Shown piece by piece: positions 1 through 7,935 of a stretch of DNA of 20,004 bases (position 1 is its first letter; each line of letters starts with the position of its first letter). The notes under the pieces are model-generated. The model was given only the letters and a program-made list of their open reading frames with translations, did not search any database and was not told the origin of the DNA. The stretch is taken from the NCBI GenBank assembly GCA_002416505.1, contig DIAM01000005.1, positions 172,891 to 192,894 of the forward strand, read 5' to 3'. The stretch is from Gammaproteobacteria bacterium UBA5078 (GTDB lineage: Bacteria > Pseudomonadota > Gammaproteobacteria > Pseudomonadales > Pseudohongiellaceae). Both the position numbers and the translations under genes were made by a program.

Positions 1-430
1 GCGTGTCGAACTCGGTCAGGGCGTCCTGCTCGTTGAGAATCTGCGCCACCTGCGCCACACCCTGCGGCGCCAACCCCATGCTCAACCAGGCCACCAGCAG
101 TGCCACCAGCAGCGCTGGCGCCAGGCTGTAGGTCAGCAAACGCTGCTGACTCATGCCGGTAGCCGAAAGCACAGTCATTTCACTGTCGAGATAAAGCCGT
201 CCGTAAGCCAACAAAATGCCGAGGAACAAACCCAACGGCAGAATCAGTTGCAGGAAGCCGGGCAGACGAAAGCCCATGATCATGAACAGCACGCCCGGAT
301 CGAGCACTCCCTGCGCCGCCTGCGCCAGGTACTTGATGAAACGGCCACTCATAATGATCACCAGCAGCACGGCACTCACCGCACTCAAGGTCACCAGCAC
401 TTCACGAGACAAATAACGGAAGACGATCAA
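1..430 (-). CDS. lptF: LptF, LPS export ABC transporter permease (5' part only)
   Basis: This is the first 143 codons of an LptF/LptG (YjgP/YjgQ) family permease; the rest lies beyond the left edge. LptF and LptG form the inner-membrane channel of LptB2FG, which extracts lipopolysaccharide and passes it to the LptC-A-D bridge. The translation begins (L/M)IVFRYLSREVL, followed by a hydrophobic helix, SGRFIKYLAQAAQG, a second hydrophobic segment (LQLILPLGLFLGILLAYGRLY) and SEMTVLSATGMSQQ. These are the conserved N-terminal features of pseudomonad LptF. I chose the TTG at 430-428 as start because GGAG lies 8 nt upstream on the minus strand and residue 2 then matches the usual MIVFRYL start. A GTG three codons upstream (439-437) has no properly spaced ribosome site. 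The gene is divergent from pepA, the standard Pseudomonas arrangement. Confidence 0.93.
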   Translation of the reverse strand, partial: MIVFRYLSREVLVTLSAVSAVLLVIIMSGRFIKYLAQAAQGVLDPGVLFMIMGFRLPGFLQLILPLGLFLGILLAYGRLYLDSEMTVLSATGMSQQRLLTYSLAPALLVALLVAWLSMGLAPQGVAQVAQILNEQDALTEFDT

Positions 431-574
431 ACCAGACACTCCAGGGTTGTCAGGCTCAGGCGGCTACGATCAAACTAGCCACACTGCTTGCCGGTTCGCA
501 CGATAGACGAACCACTGAAAAAATAGCCGGCATTATCCTGCAATACCGACTCGTTGTCTTGGGGACACCACGCC
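431..574. promoter_or_regulatory. Divergent lptF/pepA promoter region
   Basis: This 144-bp gap separates two divergent genes, so it must hold both promoters. It contains an inverted repeat GGTTCG (493-498) / CGAACC (508-513) with a 9-nt spacer, and a shorter GGCTA/TAGCC pair close to lptF (460-478). The pepA ribosome site is GGGGA at 561-565, 9 nt before the ATG. I could not identify a convincing -35/-10 pair on either strand. The palindrome could be a regulator site, but that is only inference. Confidence 0.5.
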
Positions 575-2065
575 ATGGAATTTATTGTCAAAAGCGCTCG
601 TCCGGAAACACTGAAAACCGCCACCCTGGTTGTCCCCATCGGCGAAGGCCGCAAGCTCGGTGAAACGGCAAAAGCCATCGATCTTGCTAGCGCCGGAGCC
701 GTCAGCGCATTGCTCAAGCGCGGCGACCTGGCCGGCAAACTCGGCCAGACCCTGCTGGTTCACAACTTGCCGAATCTGAAAGCCGAACGCGTATTACTGG
801 TGGGTACTGGCAAGGACGGCGAACTGTCTGACCGCCAATTGCGCAAATTGATCGCTGCGGTTTACGCCACACTGAAATCGCTCGGCGGCAGCGATGCGGT
901 ATTGGCCCTCGACGAATTGCAAGTCAAAGGCCGTAACAGCTACGGCAAGACCCGCCTGATGGTGGAAAGCCTGGCCGATGCCGGCTACTGCTTCGACCGC
1001 TTCAAGAGTCAGAAGGCCGAAGCCGGCGCGCTGAAGAAACTCACCCTGCTCAGCGATAAAGCCAGCCAAGCCGATGCCCAGCGCGCCAGCACGCATGCTC
1101 AGGCGATCGCCATCGGCATGGCTTTCACCAAAGACCTCGGCAACCTGCCGCCAAACCTCTGCCACCCCAGTTTCCTCGCTGACGAAGCCAAGACGCTGGG
1201 CAAGGCCTACAAAAACCTCAAGGTCGAGATTCTCGATGAGAAGAAGCTCAAGGAACTGGGCATGGGCGCTTTCCTGGCCGTGGCCCAAGGCAGCGACCAG
1301 CCGCCGCGGCTGATTGTGCTCACCTACCAAGGCGGCAAGAAAACCGAGAAACCCTATGCCCTGGTCGGCAAGGGCATTACCTTCGACACCGGCGGCATCA
1401 GCATCAAGCCCGCCGCCGGCATGGACGAGATGAAGTACGACATGTGCGGTGCCGCCAGCGTGTTCGGCACCCTCAAGGCCGTGCTCGAACTGCAACTGCC
1501 GATCAACCTGGTGTGCCTGCTGGCCTGCGCCGAGAACATGCCCAGCGGCCGCGCCACCCGTCCCGGCGACATCGTCAGCACCATGAGCGGGCAGACCGTG
1601 GAAATCCTCAACACCGACGCTGAAGGCCGCCTGGTGCTGTGCGACACCCTGACCTATGCCGAGCGCTTCAAGCCGCAGGCGGTGATCGATATCGCCACCC
1701 TCACCGGCGCCTGCATCGTTGCCCTGGGCAGCAATGCGTCTGGCCTGATGGGCAACAACGACGAGCTGGTGCAGCAGATTCTCTCGGCCGGCCAAGTCGC
1801 CGACGACCGCGCCTGGCAACTGCCGCTGTTCGACGAGTACCAAGAGCAGCTTGATAGTCCATTTGCCGACATCGCCAATATCGGCGGGCCGAAAGCCGGC
1901 ACCATCACCGCCGGCTGCTTCCTCTCGCGCTTCGCCAAGAACTACCACTGGGCGCACCTGGATATCGCCGGTACGGCCTGGATCAGCGGCGGCAAGGACA
2001 AAGGCGCCACTGGCCGTCCCGTGCCCCTACTGACTCAGTATCTGCTGGATCGCAGCAACGCCTGA
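575..2065 (+). CDS. pepA: PepA, leucyl (cytosol) aminopeptidase, M17 family
   Basis: A 496-residue M17 metallo-aminopeptidase that removes N-terminal amino acids, preferentially leucine, in the cytoplasm as a hexamer; in E. coli PepA is also a DNA-binding protein. An N-terminal domain of about 170 residues (ETLKTATLV...GEGRKLG) precedes the catalytic domain. The metal and catalytic motifs are intact: GKGITFDTGG begins at residue 265 (metal-binding K and D), GMDEMKYDMCGA follows, and the family signature NTDAEGR lies at 346-352. Length matches the family (about 495-503 residues). An in-frame TTG at 554 would add seven residues, but the ATG at 575 has GGGGA 9 nt upstream and gives the usual MEF(I/L)VKS start. 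A REP-like palindrome follows the stop codon. Confidence 0.97.
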   Translation: MEFIVKSARPETLKTATLVVPIGEGRKLGETAKAIDLASAGAVSALLKRGDLAGKLGQTLLVHNLPNLKAERVLLVGTGKDGELSDRQLRKLIAAVYATLKSLGGSDAVLALDELQVKGRNSYGKTRLMVESLADAGYCFDRFKSQKAEAGALKKLTLLSDKASQADAQRASTHAQAIAIGMAFTKDLGNLPPNLCHPSFLADEAKTLGKAYKNLKVEILDEKKLKELGMGAFLAVAQGSDQPPRLIVLTYQGGKKTEKPYALVGKGITFDTGGISIKPAAGMDEMKYDMCGAASVFGTLKAVLELQLPINLVCLLACAENMPSGRATRPGDIVSTMSGQTVEILNTDAEGRLVLCDTLTYAERFKPQAVIDIATLTGACIVALGSNASGLMGNNDELVQQILSAGQVADDRAWQLPLFDEYQEQLDSPFADIANIGGPKAGTITAGCFLSRFAKNYHWAHLDIAGTAWISGGKDKGATGRPVPLLTQYLLDRSNA

Positions 2066-2080
2066 GCCCCAGGCGCCTGT

Positions 2081-2144
2081 GCAGGAGCGGTCTTCACCGC
2101 GATTGACTGGTAAGCTGCACGCCGATCCAGCAAGCCGCTCCTGC
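2081..2144. repeat. REP-type palindrome pair between pepA and holC
   Basis: GCAGGAGCGG at 2081-2090 is repeated in inverse orientation as CCGCTCCTGC at 2135-2144, a perfect 10-bp match. The left copy continues into a small hairpin, GCGGT (2087-2091) - CTTC - ACCGC (2096-2100). The GCAGGAGCGGnnTTnACCGCGA pattern resembles the REP elements scattered between Pseudomonas genes. Two inverted copies form a BIME-like pair. It sits directly after pepA and could limit read-through or protect the 3' end of the transcript; there is no T-tract typical of an intrinsic terminator. Confidence 0.75.
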
Positions 2145-2168
2145 AAATAACGCCAAAACCGTGCCGCC

Positions 2169-2588
2169 ATGCCCCGAATAGAATTCTACGTACTCTCCTC
2201 CGCCGTCCCGGCTGATCGCCTGCGCGCGGCTTGCCAATTGGCGGCGAAAGCCTGGCGCGCCGGCCTGCCGGTGTTCCTGCGTGGCAGCGATGCGGCGCAG
2301 TGCGTTCAACTGGACGACCGGCTGTGGCGTTTCAAGGCGGAAAGCTTCGTACCGCACAACCTGTATCAGGATGACGCCCAGGCACCCGTGGTGATTGGCC
2401 TGGACGACGAGCCAGCCAGCGCGCAAGGCGTGCTGATCAACCTCAGCAGCACGCTTTCGCCGCACATCGAACACTTCAGCCGAGTGATCGAAATCGTCAA
2501 TCAAGAACCCGACCTATTGACCGCCTGCCGGGAGAATTTCCGTAGCTATCGCCAGCGCGGCTATGATCCAAAACGAGTTGAACTCTAG
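2169..2588 (+). CDS. holC: HolC, DNA polymerase III chi subunit
   Basis: A 139-residue protein recognisable as the chi subunit of the DNA polymerase III clamp loader. Chi pairs with psi and contacts single-strand binding protein, linking the replisome to SSB-coated lagging-strand DNA. The visible family features are the opening RIEFYVLSS, a helix with RLRAACQLAAKAWRAG, VFLRGSD, DRLWRF...SFVPHNL, and PVVIGLDDE. The tail FSRVIEIVNQEPDLLTACRENFRSYRQRGYDP is also typical. The length fits (E. coli HolC is 147 residues). The ATG at 2169 has no strong Shine-Dalgarno sequence. The next gene begins within about 10 bp of the stop, so the two are very likely co-transcribed, and valS follows as in other pseudomonads. 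Confidence 0.93.
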   Translation: MPRIEFYVLSSAVPADRLRAACQLAAKAWRAGLPVFLRGSDAAQCVQLDDRLWRFKAESFVPHNLYQDDAQAPVVIGLDDEPASAQGVLINLSSTLSPHIEHFSRVIEIVNQEPDLLTACRENFRSYRQRGYDPKRVEL

Positions 2589-2597
2589 TTGCACACC

Positions 2598-3005
2598 ATG
2601 GACAGCCCAAAACCGCCGCAAAAACCCGCCCACCTGCTGAACGACCTGGAGTCGATCCGCCAACTGCTGGGTGACGAAAAGCTCGAACCGCCGCTGCTGC
2701 TCGACTCGCTCGACCCGGACAGCATCCCCCTGCTGTCGGATATCGTCACCCCCGCCTCGCACTACACCGCGCCCGCTGCGCCGCCGCTCACCCCGCAGGC
2801 TGCGGCCACGGCGGCGTTGCGCAACACGGTGCAGCAAAGCGTCAGCCGCGACAGTGAAATGAACCGCCTGGACAGCGAACTGCGCGCCGCCGCCCAGCTG
2901 ATCCTGCAAGATGTGATCGACGACTTCGTACCGCAGATCGAGGCCGAACTGAAACGCCGCCTTGACGCGCGCCTGACCCGCCTGCTGCCACCGCGCCGCT
3001 TGTAA
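2598..3005 (+). CDS. Conserved protein of unknown function between holC and valS
   Basis: A 135-residue protein that I cannot assign to a characterised family; a gene at this position, between holC and valS, is usual in Pseudomonas. It begins MDSPKPPQKPAHLLNDLESIRQLLGDE, with an acidic stretch LLDSLDPDSIPLLSDIV, then a Pro/Ala/Thr-rich linker (about residues 55-80). The C-terminal half is probably helical and charged (LDSELRAAAQLILQDVIDDFVPQIEAELKRRLDARL). There is no signal peptide or membrane segment. The start is uncertain: a TTG at 2589 would add three residues (MHT), and neither start has a clear ribosome site. I prefer the ATG. Spacing suggests translation linked to holC; a role alongside Pol III chi is only a guess from position. 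Confidence 0.8.
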   Translation: MDSPKPPQKPAHLLNDLESIRQLLGDEKLEPPLLLDSLDPDSIPLLSDIVTPASHYTAPAAPPLTPQAAATAALRNTVQQSVSRDSEMNRLDSELRAAAQLILQDVIDDFVPQIEAELKRRLDARLTRLLPPRRL

Positions 3006-3007
3006 CG

Positions 3008-3081
3008 TAGGGGGGGACATGCCGCCAGGCTTGTCCACCAAACCAACGCAGCGGCGGACAAGGCTTTGCTATGTCCGCCCC
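3008..3081. repeat. Nested inverted repeat upstream of valS
   Basis: The 74-bp element just after the stop of the preceding gene contains outer arms GGGGGGACAT (3011-3020) and ATGTCCGCCC (3071-3080), 9 of 10 matching. Inner arms are CTTGTCC (3030-3036) and GGACAAG (3056-3062). The right half is also a separate palindrome, GGCGGACA (3053-3060) / TGTCCGCC (3072-3079), around AGGCTTTGCTA. The architecture resembles the elements at 6120-6233 and 9898-10007. It may act as a transcriptional barrier before valS. Confidence 0.65.
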
Positions 3082-3116
3082 ATCAGCTCCACCAGTCAGC
3101 CGCACCACGCTCAGCC

Positions 3117-3146
3117 TTACGCCCCGCGCACCTTCCCCGCTATACT
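3117..3146 (+). promoter_or_regulatory. Candidate sigma-70 promoter for valS
   Basis: TATACT at 3141-3146 is close to the -10 consensus and lies 43 bp before the valS ATG. TTACGC at 3117-3122, 18 bp upstream of it, is a weak -35. The position after the nested repeat suggests that valS has its own promoter in addition to any read-through from holC. The call rests on the -10 match and position only. Confidence 0.4.
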
Positions 3147-3188
3147 TGCCGGCTTTTCCGCCTAGCCGTCATAAGGGTCCCGCCGCGC

Positions 3189-6020
3189 ATGGACAAGACC
3201 TACCAGCCGAACGCCATTGAAACCGCCCTGTACCAGAACTGGGAGGCGAACAACTATTTCGCCCCGCAAGGTTCCGGCGAGCCCTACACCATCATGATCC
3301 CGCCGCCGAACGTCACCGGCAGCCTGCACATGGGCCACGGTTTCAACAACTCGATCATGGATTGCCTGATCCGCTTCCGCCGCATGCAGGGCCGCAACAC
3401 CCTGTGGCAGCCGGGTACCGACCACGCGGGCATCGCCACGCAGATGGTGGTCGAGCGTCAGCTGGCCGCCGACGGCATTGGCCGTCACGACCTGGGCCGC
3501 GAGAAGTTCCTGGAGAAGGTTTGGGAGTGGAAGGAACAGTCCGGCGGCACCATCACCCGGCAGATTCGTCGCCTGGGCTCCTCGGTGGACTGGTCGCGCG
3601 AGCGCTTCACCATGGACGAAGGCCTCTCGGAAGCTGTTAAAGAAGCCTTCGTGCGCCTGCACAACGACGGTCTGATCTACCGCGGCAAGCGTCTGGTCAA
3701 CTGGGACACCAAGTTCCACACCGCCATCTCCGACCTCGAAGTGGAAAACCACGACGAGAAAGGCCACCTGTGGAACCTGCGCTACCCGCTGGCCGACGGC
3801 AATAAAACCGCCGACGGCAAGGACCATCTGATCGTCGCCACCACCCGCCCGGAAACCATGCTCGGCGACAGCGCCGTGGCCGTGCACCCGGAAGACGAGC
3901 GCTATAAAGCCCTGATCGGCACCTTTATCGACCTGCCGCTGCTCGGCCGGCGTATCCCGATCATTGCCGACGACTACTGCGACCCCGAATTCGGCACCGG
4001 CTGCGTGAAGATCACCCCGGCCCACGATTTCAACGACTATGAAGTTGGCAAGCGCCACAACCTGCCGCTGATCAACATCTTCGACAAGAACGCCGCCGTA
4101 CTGGCCACCGCTCAGGTGTTCAATATCGACGGCAGCGTCAACGCCACCTTCGACGGCAGCCTGCCGGCCGAATACGCCGGCCTCGACCGCTTCGTCGCGC
4201 GCAAGCAGATCGTCGCGGCCTTCGACGCCGCCGGCCTGTTGGTCAGTGTCGACGACCACGCGTTGAAAGTGCCGAAGGGCGACCGTTCCGGCACGGTGAT
4301 CGAGCCGTGGCTGACCGACCAGTGGTACGTCTCCACCAAGCCGCTGGCCGAAAAAGCCATCGCCGTGGTCGAGAGCGGCGAGATCCAGTTCGTGCCCAAG
4401 CAGTACGAGAACATGTACTTCAGCTGGATGCGCGACATCCAGGACTGGTGCATCAGCCGTCAGCTCTGGTGGGGCCACCGCATCCCGGCCTGGTACGACG
4501 ATGCCGGCAACGTCTTTGTGGGCCGTGACGAGGCGGAAGTACGCGCCACGCACAACCTCGGCGATGCCAACCTGCGCCAGGACGAAGACGTGCTCGACAC
4601 CTGGTTCAGCTCCGGCCTGTGGACCTTCTCCACCCTCGGCTGGCCGCAGCAGACCGATTTCCTCAAGACCTTCCACCCCACGGATGTTCTTGTAACGGGC
4701 TTCGATATCATCTTCTTCTGGGTCGCCCGGATGATCATGCTGTCGACCCACCTGACCGGGCAGATTCCGTTCAAGACCGTGTACGTGCACGGCCTGGTGC
4801 GCGACGGCCAGGGCCAGAAGATGTCCAAGTCCAAGGGCAACGTGCTCGACCCGCTGGACATCGTTGACGGCATCACCCTCAATGAGCTGCTGGAGAAACG
4901 CACCAGCGGCATGATGCAACCCAAGCTGGCCGAGAAGATCGCCAAGCAGACCCGCGCCGAGTTCCCCGAGGGGATCGCCGCCTACGGCACCGACGCCCTG
5001 CGCTTCACCAACCTGGCGCTGGCTTCCACCGGTCGCGACATCAAGTTCGACATGGGCCGCGTCGAGGGTTACCGCAACTTCTGCAACAAGCTGTGGAACG
5101 CTGCCAATTTCGTGCTGGAAAACACCGATGGCCAGGACACCGGTGTGAATGGCGAGCCGGTCGAACTGTCCTCGGTGGACCGCTGGATCATCTCCGCCCT
5201 GCAGCGCACCGAAGCCGAAGTAACCCGCCAGCTCGACGCCTTCCGCTTCGACCTGGCGGCGCAGGCGCTCTACGAATTTATCTGGGACGAGTACTGCGCC
5301 TGGTATCTGGAACTGGTCAAGCCCGTGCTGTGGGACGAAAACGCCCCGGCCGAGCGCCAGCGCGGCACCCGCCGTACGCTGATTCGCGTACTGGAAGTGA
5401 TCCTGCGTCTGGCCCATCCGTTTATGCCGTTTATCACCGAAGAAATCTGGCAGCGGATCAACACTCAAGCTGGCGTCAGTGGCGACACCATCATGCTGCA
5501 GGCCTGGCCGGTGGCGAACGAGAGCCGCATCGACGCCGCCGCCGAAGGCGATATCGAGTGGGTCAAGCAGCTGATGCTCGGCGTACGCCAGATCCGTGGC
5601 GAGATGAAAATCTCCATGGCCAAGCGCATCGACATCATCGTGCAGAACGCGGGTACCGAAGACCTGCGCCGCCTGGCCGACTTCGAGCCGCTGCTCAGCA
5701 AGCTGGCCAAGCTGGAATCGGTCCGTGTGCTGGCTAGCAGTGAAGAAGCGCCGATGTCCGCCACCGCCCTGGTCGGCGACATGCAGGTACTGGTGCCGAT
5801 GGCCGGGCTGATCGACAAGGACGCCGAACTGGCGCGCCTGGACAAGGAAATCCAGCGCCTCTCCGGTGAAGTGCAGCGCGTCGGCGGCAAGCTCGCCAAC
5901 GAAGGCTTCGTCGCCAAGGCCCCAGCCGAGGTGCTCGATAAAGAGCGCGCCAAGCTGGCTGAAGCCGAACAGGCGCTGGCCAAAATGATCGAGCAGCGCG
6001 GCAAGATCGCCGCACTCTGA
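3189..6020 (+). CDS. valS: ValS, valyl-tRNA synthetase
   Basis: A 943-residue class I aminoacyl-tRNA synthetase that charges tRNA-Val and edits mischarged threonine. The HIGH-type motif is HMGH at residues 47-50, within PPPNVTGSLHMGHG. KMSKS lies at 544-548, within GQKMSKSKGN. The connective editing domain lies between them (TTRPETMLGDSAVAVHP, GTGCVKITPAHDFNDYEVG). A DVLVTGFDIIFFWVARM segment precedes KMSKS. The tRNA anticodon-binding region follows (AHPFMPFITEEIWQ), and the C-terminal arm from about residue 875 is a charged coiled coil, as in bacterial ValS. The length matches E. coli (951). The reading frame stays open to 3066, but MDKTYQPNAIE at 3189 is the natural start, with AAGGG at 3173-3177, a slightly long 11-nt spacing. 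A strong terminator follows. Confidence 0.97.
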   Translation: MDKTYQPNAIETALYQNWEANNYFAPQGSGEPYTIMIPPPNVTGSLHMGHGFNNSIMDCLIRFRRMQGRNTLWQPGTDHAGIATQMVVERQLAADGIGRHDLGREKFLEKVWEWKEQSGGTITRQIRRLGSSVDWSRERFTMDEGLSEAVKEAFVRLHNDGLIYRGKRLVNWDTKFHTAISDLEVENHDEKGHLWNLRYPLADGNKTADGKDHLIVATTRPETMLGDSAVAVHPEDERYKALIGTFIDLPLLGRRIPIIADDYCDPEFGTGCVKITPAHDFNDYEVGKRHNLPLINIFDKNAAVLATAQVFNIDGSVNATFDGSLPAEYAGLDRFVARKQIVAAFDAAGLLVSVDDHALKVPKGDRSGTVIEPWLTDQWYVSTKPLAEKAIAVVESGEIQFVPKQYENMYFSWMRDIQDWCISRQLWWGHRIPAWYDDAGNVFVGRDEAEVRATHNLGDANLRQDEDVLDTWFSSGLWTFSTLGWPQQTDFLKTFHPTDVLVTGFDIIFFWVARMIMLSTHLTGQIPFKTVYVHGLVRDGQGQKMSKSKGNVLDPLDIVDGITLNELLEKRTSGMMQPKLAEKIAKQTRAEFPEGIAAYGTDALRFTNLALASTGRDIKFDMGRVEGYRNFCNKLWNAANFVLENTDGQDTGVNGEPVELSSVDRWIISALQRTEAEVTRQLDAFRFDLAAQALYEFIWDEYCAWYLELVKPVLWDENAPAERQRGTRRTLIRVLEVILRLAHPFMPFITEEIWQRINTQAGVSGDTIMLQAWPVANESRIDAAAEGDIEWVKQLMLGVRQIRGEMKISMAKRIDIIVQNAGTEDLRRLADFEPLLSKLAKLESVRVLASSEEAPMSATALVGDMQVLVPMAGLIDKDAELARLDKEIQRLSGEVQRVGGKLANEGFVAKAPAEVLDKERAKLAEAEQALAKMIEQRGKIAAL

Positions 6021-6036
6021 TCCCCTCGCGGCATGC

Positions 6037-6070
6037 AAAGGCCCGCAACCCTCACCGGTGCGGGCCTTTT
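6037..6070 (+). terminator. Rho-independent terminator of valS
   Basis: AAAGGCCCGCA (6037-6047) pairs perfectly with TGCGGGCCTTT (6059-6069) across an 11-nt loop, followed by TTCTTT. The stem begins 16 bp after the valS stop codon. This is a textbook intrinsic terminator for plus-strand transcription. Confidence 0.92.
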
Positions 6071-6119
6071 CTTTGGCGCTGTATCCGTTATGCATGGCAC
6101 GCAAACCCTGGCCCGAATT

Positions 6120-6233
6120 GTAGATTGGGCTGAGCGGTGCGAGGCCCAACAAGGCACACATCGGGGCGTCCGAGCCATCGCCGCGGGGCTTCGTCGCGTT
6201 GCGCCTCAGGCTACACGCCCCGCCCCAATCTAC
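6120..6233. repeat. Long intergenic inverted-repeat element (GTAGATTGGG type)
   Basis: Terminal arms GTAGATTGGG (6120-6129) and CCCAATCTAC (6224-6233) are perfect 10-bp inverted repeats about 114 bp apart from end to end. Inside the left end a second palindrome, TTGGGC (6125-6130) / GCCCAA (6144-6149), encloses TGAGCGGTGCGAG. The same design, with a related GAGCGnnGCGA loop, appears at 9898-10007. I see no open reading frame that looks real within it. It resembles a small non-coding intergenic repeat common in pseudomonads rather than an insertion sequence. Confidence 0.7.
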
Positions 6234-6239
6234 GGCTTA

Positions 6240-6545
6240 TCGCCTTCGCAGCACACAGCGGGGACATGAGCAGCGCGCCGCCACAAAAAACCTTCACATC
6301 ACCGCCCTAGCGCTTGCCCCGCTCAAGGCGCTGGCACGTTTTACCTACAGCAAACGCTGCACAGCAAACCTAACCGTTTGCTCAGAAAGCGCCGATTCAC
6401 TGCGCCGCAAAGCCTATCCGCGCACAAATACCCTCCCAATTACGCCGCAATTCAGGCATCTTCTCCGGCGCATCAAGAGCCTCCGGCACTTTTTTACCAA
6501 TAAAAAGTACACCCCTAAAAAAGCCCTGAAATCGGAATTCTGATC
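6240..6545 (+). promoter_or_regulatory. Gene-free leader of nhaD with several short repeats
   Basis: This 306-bp stretch is visibly less GC-rich toward its 3' end than its surroundings. An ORF runs through most of it (6199-6543) but has no recognisable protein character or ribosome site. It holds a direct repeat ACAGCAAAC (6347-6355 and 6361-6369, 14-bp period). An inverted repeat AGCAAAC (6363-6369) / GTTTGCT (6376-6382) overlaps the second copy. Near the gene is a perfect ACTTTTT (6488-6494) / AAAAAGT (6502-6508). Such repeats fit binding sites for a regulator or a structured 5' leader. A confident -35/-10 could not be placed. Confidence 0.45.
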
Positions 6546-7922
6546 ATGTATGCGTTGATGGCGTTGATTTTCGTCCTTGGTTACCTGTGCATCGCCTTAG
6601 AGCATCCGCTGAAGATCGACAAAGCCGCATCGGCGCTGCTGACCGCAGTATTCGCCTGGACGGCCCTGGTGCTGGGCGCTGACAGCATCTTCCCGTTGAT
6701 CGGAGCGGCCGTGCCCGACGGCAGCGACAACACGCATTTCGTGGTCGAAGAGCTGCGCCATCACCTGGGCGAAATCTCGGAAATCCTGTTCTTCCTGATG
6801 GGCGCCATGACCATCGTCGAACTAATCGACGCCCACGAGGGCTTCAAGGTCATCACCGACCGAATTCGCACCAGCAAGCGCGTGTACCTACTCTGGCTGG
6901 TGGGGTTTATCACCTTTTTCCTTTCTGCGGCGCTGGATAACCTGACCACCACCATCGTCATGGTTTCGCTGCTGCGCAAGCTGATCGGCGACCAGCACGA
7001 ACGCTGGTTCTTCGCCGGCATCGTGGTTATCGCCGCCAACGCCGGCGGCGCCTGGTCGCCGATCGGCGACGTGACCACCACCATGTTGTGGATCGGCAAC
7101 CAGATCAGCGCCAGCGGTATTGTCGCCAGTCTGTTCCTGCCCAGTCTGGTCTGCCTGCTGGTGCCGCTGCTGGCGCTCAGCGTTACCCTCAAGGGCGAAG
7201 TGACCCGCCCGCACGACAGCGAACCGGCCGAAAGTCATCGCGACCCGACCACCCCGTTCGAACGCAACCTGGTGTTTGGTCTAGGGATTGGCTCACTGCT
7301 GTTCGTGCCAATATTCAAGACCGTTACCCACTTGCCTCCTTACATGGGCATCCTTTTCGGCCTCGGCCTGCTTTGGGTGGTGACCGAGGTGATCCACCGC
7401 GGCAAAAACGACGAGGACAAGCATCCACTGTCGGTCATCGGTGTATTGCGCCGGATCGACACCACCAGCGTGCTGTTCTTCCTCGGCATTCTGCTCGCCG
7501 TTTCCAGCCTGGCCACCGCCGGCCACCTGACCCAGGTGGCGAACTACCTGAAGGAAAGCCTGGGCAACGTCTACGCCATCAATATCGCGATCGGGTTGCT
7601 GTCGTCAGTGGTGGATAACGTGCCACTGGTGGCCGGCGCCATGAAGATGTACCCGCTGCTCACCCCCGATGCAGTGGCCGCCGCGGGCAGCGAAAGCGCC
7701 TGGCTGGGCAATTTCCTGGTCGACGGCACCTTCTGGGAAATGCTCGCCTACTGCGCCGGCACCGGCGGCAGTTGCCTGATCATTGGCTCGGCTGCCGGCG
7801 TAGCGGCGATGGGTATGGAGAAGATCAACTTCATCTGGTACCTGAAAAAGATCAGCCTGCTGGCGTTCCTGGGTTATATCTCCGGTGCGGCAACCTATAT
7901 TGCGATGGCCACACTGAGCTGA
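6546..7922 (+). CDS. nhaD: NhaD-type Na+/H+ antiporter
   Basis: A 458-residue polytopic inner-membrane protein of the NhaD family (ion-transporter superfamily), which exchanges cytoplasmic Na+ or Li+ for external protons and supports growth at high salt and alkaline pH. The start MYALMALIFVLGYLCIALEHPLKIDKAA is characteristic of NhaD. About a dozen hydrophobic helices can be seen. The two inverted halves carry the expected acidic/polar signatures: LDNLTTT with D131 and N132, GGAWSPIGDVTT, SSVVDNVPLVAGAM with D357, and GGSCLIIGSAAG. The ATG at 6546 is preceded by only a weak GGA. A strong hairpin with no T-tract follows the stop at 7936-7954. The 300-bp upstream leader rich in repeats suggests regulated expression, perhaps by salt or pH. 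Confidence 0.92.
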   Translation: MYALMALIFVLGYLCIALEHPLKIDKAASALLTAVFAWTALVLGADSIFPLIGAAVPDGSDNTHFVVEELRHHLGEISEILFFLMGAMTIVELIDAHEGFKVITDRIRTSKRVYLLWLVGFITFFLSAALDNLTTTIVMVSLLRKLIGDQHERWFFAGIVVIAANAGGAWSPIGDVTTTMLWIGNQISASGIVASLFLPSLVCLLVPLLALSVTLKGEVTRPHDSEPAESHRDPTTPFERNLVFGLGIGSLLFVPIFKTVTHLPPYMGILFGLGLLWVVTEVIHRGKNDEDKHPLSVIGVLRRIDTTSVLFFLGILLAVSSLATAGHLTQVANYLKESLGNVYAINIAIGLLSSVVDNVPLVAGAMKMYPLLTPDAVAAAGSESAWLGNFLVDGTFWEMLAYCAGTGGSCLIIGSAAGVAAMGMEKINFIWYLKKISLLAFLGYISGAATYIAMATLS

Positions 7923-7935
7923 CCCTCAATCAGAT

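Noticed and set aside
493..513. AlgR-type binding site in the lptF/pepA gap
   Set aside because: The GGTTCG/CGAACC palindrome only partly resembles the CCGTTCGTC consensus, so I report it only as an unassigned palindrome.
3162..6161. A 999-codon open frame on the strand opposite valS
   Set aside because: It is the antisense of a highly conserved GC-rich gene; the translation is low-complexity in V, G, H and D and resembles no protein family. The same applies to 794-1957 opposite pepA and to 10672-11379, 11322-12101, 13141-14094 and 15364-16665 on the plus strand.
6120..6233. Possible insertion sequence or MITE with terminal inverted repeats
   Set aside because: No transposase, no visible target-site duplication that I can confirm, and the internal palindromes match an intergenic structural repeat better.
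6332..6349. TGGCACG, resembling the -24 half of a sigma-54 promoter upstream of nhaD
   Set aside because: The required -12 GC element is missing at the correct spacing (ACCTA instead of TTGCA).
6199..6543. A 114-codon open frame upstream of nhaD
   Set aside because: It starts inside the inverted-repeat element, has no ribosome site, and its translation has no recognisable protein character.
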